Assembly: GCF_007997015.1 (NCBI RefSeq)
Contig: NZ_VOSM01000004.1
Coordinates: forward strand, 496,001 to 560,000
From: Lujinxingia vulgaris
GTDB taxonomy: Bacteria; Myxococcota_A; Bradymonadia; Bradymonadales; Bradymonadaceae
Reading direction: 5' to 3'
Length of the DNA stretch: 64,000 bases
The notes beneath the pieces are model-generated. The model saw nothing but the letters and a program-made list of their open reading frames with translations, made no database searches and had not been told where the DNA came from. The translations under genes were made by a program, and so were the position numbers. Shown here one piece after another: positions 60,157 through 64,000 of the stretch (position 1 is the stretch's first letter; every line of letters begins with the position of its first letter).

Positions 60157-61038
60157 ATGAAGCAAGTCGCCGCTTATCTGCTCTTCCCCCTCAGCCTGCT
60201 TCTCGGGACGTGGGGTGCGTTTTTCGCCCTGGACGCTAAGCTCTCGCCAGCGCTGGTCTCCGGCGGAATCACGCTCGTCGCCTTCGGGGTGGCGATGGTG
60301 TTTGAGCGTTGGCTCCCAAGGATCAAACGCGCGCATGAGCCCGGGGAGCTGCGCGCAGACCTGACCTATGCCGGCATCACCGGTGTGCTCTCCGATCCGC
60401 TGGCCCACGCCCTGGTCGCGGGGCTGACCACCTATGCGGCCGGGCTGCGCGGGGGCAGCTGGGAGGTGGGGCTGCCGCTGGGAGTTCTGGCCGTGGTCGT
60501 CCTGCTCGTGCACGGGCTGGGCGACTACTGGGCCCACCGCCTGAGCCACCGGTGGGAGTGGTGGTGGAAGCTGCACGCGGTGCACCACGCGCCGGCCCGC
60601 ATGACGGCGCTCAACAACCTGCGCCTGCACCCGCTCGATTACACGTTGAAGGTGCTCTTCGGGATGGGACCGGTGCTGCTGCTGGGATTTTCCGAAGAGA
60701 GCGTCGCGCTGGCGATGGCGATCAAGGGGGTCTGCCTGGCCTATCAGCACGCCGATCTCGACCTGCGCCACGGTCCGCTCAACCTCATCTTCGCGACCAA
60801 CAGCGTGCACCGCTGGCATCACTCGGCCAGCCCGGCCGAGGGCAATCGCAACTTCGGGGGCGTGCTGAGCCTCTACGATATCCTCTTCGCAAGCCTGCTG
60901 CTCCCCGCTGAAGATGCCGAGCCTGAGCGCATGGGTCTTTTTGGGGATGAACACTATCCACGTCACAACGTGCTGCGCGCGACGGCCGCGCCCTGGTGCT
61001 GGAAGCGCTGCGTCGCAGACCCGCCCTCCCAAGGGTAG
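60157..61038 (+). CDS. Fatty-acid-hydroxylase-superfamily membrane enzyme
   Basis: 293 residues from the ATG at 60157 with AGGACGG upstream. Several membrane helices hold the histidine clusters of a di-iron oxygenase: HRLSH (HxxxH), HAVHHA (HxxHH) and HRWHH, plus conserved HADLD. Enzymes of this superfamily hydroxylate sterols or fatty acids. The substrate is unknown. It is in an operon with the ArsR gene, so its expression is probably repressed by it. Confidence 0.9.
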   Translation: MKQVAAYLLFPLSLLLGTWGAFFALDAKLSPALVSGGITLVAFGVAMVFERWLPRIKRAHEPGELRADLTYAGITGVLSDPLAHALVAGLTTYAAGLRGGSWEVGLPLGVLAVVVLLVHGLGDYWAHRLSHRWEWWWKLHAVHHAPARMTALNNLRLHPLDYTLKVLFGMGPVLLLGFSEESVALAMAIKGVCLAYQHADLDLRHGPLNLIFATNSVHRWHHSASPAEGNRNFGGVLSLYDILFASLLLPAEDAEPERMGLFGDEHYPRHNVLRATAAPWCWKRCVADPPSQG

Positions 61039-61081
61039 GCGGCGCTTTTCATCAAGACCGCCTGCAGATACGCCCTACCTC

Positions 61082-62293
61082 TCAGGCCCGCCGCCGCCAG
61101 AAAGGCCGCCCTCCCACCACCGGGCGATAGGGTTTCTGCTGCCCGGCGCCCACCCCCTCGCGCCGGGTGGTGCGGTAGAGGGCAAAGAAACCAATCGCGG
61201 CCTGAATCACCGCCACGCCCACATAAAAGCCCCCCGGTCCCATCGTATCCATCAGCGTGGCCACCCCCACTGGCCCCGCCGTCGCCCCCAGGCCGAAGAC
61301 CAGCACCAGCGTGCTACTCGCCGCCACACGCTGACCCGGGCGCAGGTGATCGTTGGCGTGCGCCATCCCCAGCGCGTAGACCGGCATCGAAAACCCACCT
61401 ACCAGAAAAATCAGCCCCAGGGTCAGCGCCGCGCTCTGCCCCATCATCACCCAGGCCACGAGCGCCACGGCCACACTTAACGCGCTGGTCAGCACGATCA
61501 CCGCGCGGCGAGGAAGCCGGTCGCTGAGCCTACCGATGGGAAACTGCAAGATCGCCGCGCCCGCGATCAGCATCGCCATAAAGATCGAAATCTCACCGAC
61601 CGAGAGTCCGACCTCCTCCCCGAATACCGCGCCCATCCCCAACAATGCCCCCGTCGAGAGCCCCGCCCCCGCACATGCCATCACCCCCAGCGGTGAGAGC
61701 TTCCACAGGGCACGCGGGCTCAGTCGCTCCTGTTCTTCTGTGGGCTGCGGCGCGCTGGTGGTCAATGAAATCGGCACCAGCGCCAACGAGATCAGCACCG
61801 AGGTCAGGACAAAGAGCAACAGCTCCGCCGGCGAGCCCACGTTGAGCAGAAGTTGGCCCCCGCTCAAGCCGACGTACTGCACCACCATATAAAGCGAGAG
61901 AAGTTGGCCGCGGGTGCGGTTATCCGCCCGATCGTTGAGCCAGCTCTCGGCCACCACATACACGCCCGCATAACAGAAGCCGGTCACCAGGCGCATCAGC
62001 CCCCAGAACCAGGGCTCAAGGATCAGCCCGTGCAACAGGATCGCCGCCGAGGCCATCGACGACCACGCCGCAAAGACGCGGATATGTCCCACATTTTTGA
62101 CGATCTTCGGGGTGAGCGTGGAGCCTGCCAGAAAGCCCACATAGAACGCCGACATGATCGCGCCGGTCGCCCCGGTGCTAAAGCCCTCGATCGAGGCGCG
62201 AAGCCCCAGAAGGCTCGTCTGCAGGCCGTTGCCCAGCATGATCAGCGCGATCCCCACCAGGAGCGCCCAGGAATGTCGAAGCGCGCTTTTCAC
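61082..62293 (-). CDS. Major facilitator superfamily transporter
   Basis: 403 residues from the GTG at 62293, with AGAGG upstream; the ORF to 62335 adds an unlikely leader. Twelve hydrophobic segments; LGNGLQTSLLGLRA in the first helix, GRLSDRLPRRA between helices 8 and 9 or so, and a cytoplasmic central loop (SAPQPTEEQERLSP). Similar to the MFS drug/sugar efflux type with a short C-terminal tail. Substrate unknown. No adjacent regulator on the same strand. Confidence 0.85.
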   Translation of the reverse strand: MKSALRHSWALLVGIALIMLGNGLQTSLLGLRASIEGFSTGATGAIMSAFYVGFLAGSTLTPKIVKNVGHIRVFAAWSSMASAAILLHGLILEPWFWGLMRLVTGFCYAGVYVVAESWLNDRADNRTRGQLLSLYMVVQYVGLSGGQLLLNVGSPAELLLFVLTSVLISLALVPISLTTSAPQPTEEQERLSPRALWKLSPLGVMACAGAGLSTGALLGMGAVFGEEVGLSVGEISIFMAMLIAGAAILQFPIGRLSDRLPRRAVIVLTSALSVAVALVAWVMMGQSAALTLGLIFLVGGFSMPVYALGMAHANDHLRPGQRVAASSTLVLVFGLGATAGPVGVATLMDTMGPGGFYVGVAVIQAAIGFFALYRTTRREGVGAGQQKPYRPVVGGRPFWRRRA

Positions 62294-62411
62294 CCTGCAC
62301 CTCTGCCTCAATACGTACGATGTGACGGCGCGCAATGCGCGACCTGCGGCGCTCTACTGAAATTGTCCGCCCCGGGCAAGCGCGCTGCACCCAAAGCTCA
62401 TCACCGGTCGC

Positions 62412-62447
62412 AAAAAAGCCCCCGACCGCCTGCAGCGATCGGGGGCA
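62412..62447 (-). terminator. Terminator of the secreted protein at 62522
   Basis: GCCCCCGA pairs with TCGGGGGC around a 13-base loop; the minus strand ends in six T. Confidence 0.85.
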
Positions 62448-62521
62448 ACACGCGGCAGCACTAGCGCGTACCACGCTGAAGTTCAGGGGAGGAGCACCGC
62501 AGCGCTCCTCCCCCACCTCAC

Positions 62522-64000
62522 TCACTCCGAGAGGCACTGCTCATCGAGCGGCGAAGGATGCGTCTGCTGGCAACGCCCCGAGTCGATGGAGCCGGGAATT
62601 TCCTCGAGCTGCACCGGCATGATGCGGTCCTGGTTCAGACACTGCGCCCCCAGCCCGCTATGGCAGGAACCCACGCTGACGTAGACCATGCCCGCCAGGC
62701 TCATCGGCACATTCAGCGCCCAGTTGCCCATCGCGTCGGTCACTGTATGCGCGACCACCGGCCCCCAGGTGAAGGGATCGTCCATGCCCGGATCACAGCT
62801 TCGCGCCGGGTAGCTCGAATACACATAGACCGGCACGCCGGGCGCAGGCGTCGTCCACCCGTTGAGCGACACCGAGCTCTGCAAGCACGCCGTCTCACCC
62901 GAGCCCAGCACAAGCGCATCGGCTTCGGCACACCCCTCCTCGCCACATTCGGCCGCCGCAGCGCCCACCGTGCTCGCCACGCCGGACGCCACCTGGCCCT
63001 GACCGTCGAGCGCGCTCAGCTCCAGCTCCGCATCGAGCGGAACTTCGATGCAGTAGCCGCCCTCGCTGTCGCTGACCGCCGAGAAGAACTGCGCACCCAC
63101 CGCGCCATCGTAGACCGCGAACACCGTCGCGCCTTCCACCGGCGCGTCGTCGCCGTCGAGCACCTCACCGCTGAGGCAGGTCCCCCGGTCGAGAAGCTCC
63201 ACGGTGACCTCCACACACTGCCCCTGGCCATCGCCAGCGCAGGTCGCGGAAACATCGCTGCCGCTCACCGTCACCGGACCACCGGCCTGGTAGAGGTAGT
63301 CGGCGTGGTAGGCCCCCACGTTCAGCGTGCCATCGAGCAAGAAGTCCATGCACGCCTGGCCATCGGCGTCGGTAAGCCCCGAGCCGACCATCGCCCCCTC
63401 GAAGTCCAGGCCCTCGCCCTGCAGGATCGCCCCGGGGATGGGCTCGCCAGTGTCCGCATCGACCACGGTGATGTTCACACAGTTGCGCAGAGAGACGGGC
63501 TTATCGGCGTTCCACCAGCTGAAGTGCGACGCATCGCACTCCGCCAGAAGTTGGCTCCCCGCCTCGGCCACAGCGCACTCGCCCTCCTGCACCCAGCGGG
63601 CCTGCGAGAGGTCAAAATGCCAGAACTCGATGGCATCGCCGGCCTCATAGGCTTCCAGCGCCTCGGGGATCACAAACTCCACGCGCGCCAGCTGACCCTC
63701 GGCCAGCTGCAACTTCTCGCCATCCTGCCAGAAGGAGATGTCCGCCATCATCACGCTCAGAATCGGCGTCTCCGCCCCTCCGCCTTCCGGAAGACCGATG
63801 AGGGGCCCCGGCATAAAACGCGCGTCCTCGGTGGTCGGGTCGAGCGAAGCGATCGTCGCCTCAACCTCGCCAGTCACCGGGTTGCCCTCACCATCAATGA
63901 GGCTGTTGGCCGGCAGGCGCACCCGCACTCGCCCCCGCGAGATGACGGCCTCAGCGTCGTGGTTAAAGACCTGCGCCGGCCCCAGGGGAAGAAGCCGCAC
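62522..64000 (-). CDS. Secreted protein with carboxypeptidase-regulatory-like domains (5' end missing)
   Basis: At least 492 residues; the N-terminus lies beyond the right edge. The visible part begins with SRGRVRVRLPANSLIDGEGNPVTGEV, resembling the ZU5/CILP-like segment in surface proteins. Two or three beta modules follow with ITVVDADTGEPIPGAILQGEG and SGEVLDGDDAPVEGATVFAVYD, the carboxypeptidase-regulatory-like pattern, each with paired cysteines. The C-terminal segment has TPAPGVPVYVYSSYPARSC and ends CLSE. No catalytic motif; probably surface-exposed. Confidence 0.85.
   Translation of the reverse strand: MRLLPLGPAQVFNHDAEAVISRGRVRVRLPANSLIDGEGNPVTGEVEATIASLDPTTEDARFMPGPLIGLPEGGGAETPILSVMMADISFWQDGEKLQLAEGQLARVEFVIPEALEAYEAGDAIEFWHFDLSQARWVQEGECAVAEAGSQLLAECDASHFSWWNADKPVSLRNCVNITVVDADTGEPIPGAILQGEGLDFEGAMVGSGLTDADGQACMDFLLDGTLNVGAYHADYLYQAGGPVTVSGSDVSATCAGDGQGQCVEVTVELLDRGTCLSGEVLDGDDAPVEGATVFAVYDGAVGAQFFSAVSDSEGGYCIEVPLDAELELSALDGQGQVASGVASTVGAAAAECGEEGCAEADALVLGSGETACLQSSVSLNGWTTPAPGVPVYVYSSYPARSCDPGMDDPFTWGPVVAHTVTDAMGNWALNVPMSLAGMVYVSVGSCHSGLGAQCLNQDRIMPVQLEEIPGSIDSGRCQQTHPSPLDEQCLSE

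Overview
The window is a 64 kb high-GC stretch of bacterial chromosome that is almost fully coding. Its traits are many secreted lipoproteins with clear lipoboxes, Cys-rich and TPR proteins, a Hanks-type kinase with a membrane tail, outer-membrane barrels and large proteins I do not recognise. These suggest a predatory or social delta-group Gram-negative, most like Bradymonadales/Myxococcota. That placement is inference; no rRNA, tRNA or classical marker gene is present. I see no CRISPR array, prophage or plasmid gene.

Layout. Positions 1-4700 hold the N-terminus of a membrane sensor (minus strand), two lipoproteins (one with a von Willebrand A domain), a small lipoprotein and a cupin. Positions 4919-24071 are the most striking block: two divergent, translationally coupled operons around 13.5-13.8 kb. 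The minus arm encodes a CHASE2 sensor with a kinase-like C-terminus, a large membrane protein with two CapC/PgsC-like domains, and a 937-residue membrane-anchored protein. The plus arm encodes a small helical protein, a 1788-residue exported TPR/beta-barrel-like protein, and a 1511-residue CapB/PgsB-like ligase. Together they look like an enlarged Gram-negative version of the poly-gamma-glutamate (or similar amide-linked polymer) synthesis system, with its own sensor and a candidate outer-membrane exit.

Positions 24095-25553 are a REP-associated tyrosine transposase (RAYT) gene flanked by inverted REP-like hairpins, which is a REPtron. The same hairpin, with a TTTATGCG-like tail, is dispersed over the first 38 kb and also lies inside two genes of the polymer locus.

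Positions 25.5-43.8 kb carry a SERCA-type P-ATPase, two exported TPR proteins, an 1104-residue unknown coupled to an LVIVD-repeat protein, an AlgE-like porin, an ADP-ribosylglycohydrolase, a CBS protein and a RimK-like ATP-grasp enzyme. Positions 43.9-64 kb carry a doubly frameshifted lipoprotein, a flavodoxin-like reductase, SDR and AKR oxidoreductases, a Ca3427-like binding protein, a low-complexity GQAGER-repeat protein, a Ser/Thr kinase, an oligopeptidase B-like lipoprotein, an ArsR regulator with a fatty-acid-hydroxylase-like enzyme, an MFS transporter and two secreted proteins.

A second repeat family is a set of elements of about 105 bp that fold end to end into one long hairpin. Outer stems differ between copies but stay complementary. 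They are all intergenic (one reaches four bases into a gene end) and mostly sit beside short tandem repeats. This family and the RAYT/REP system are the best candidates for something undescribed at the DNA or RNA level; the polymer locus is the best candidate at the protein level.
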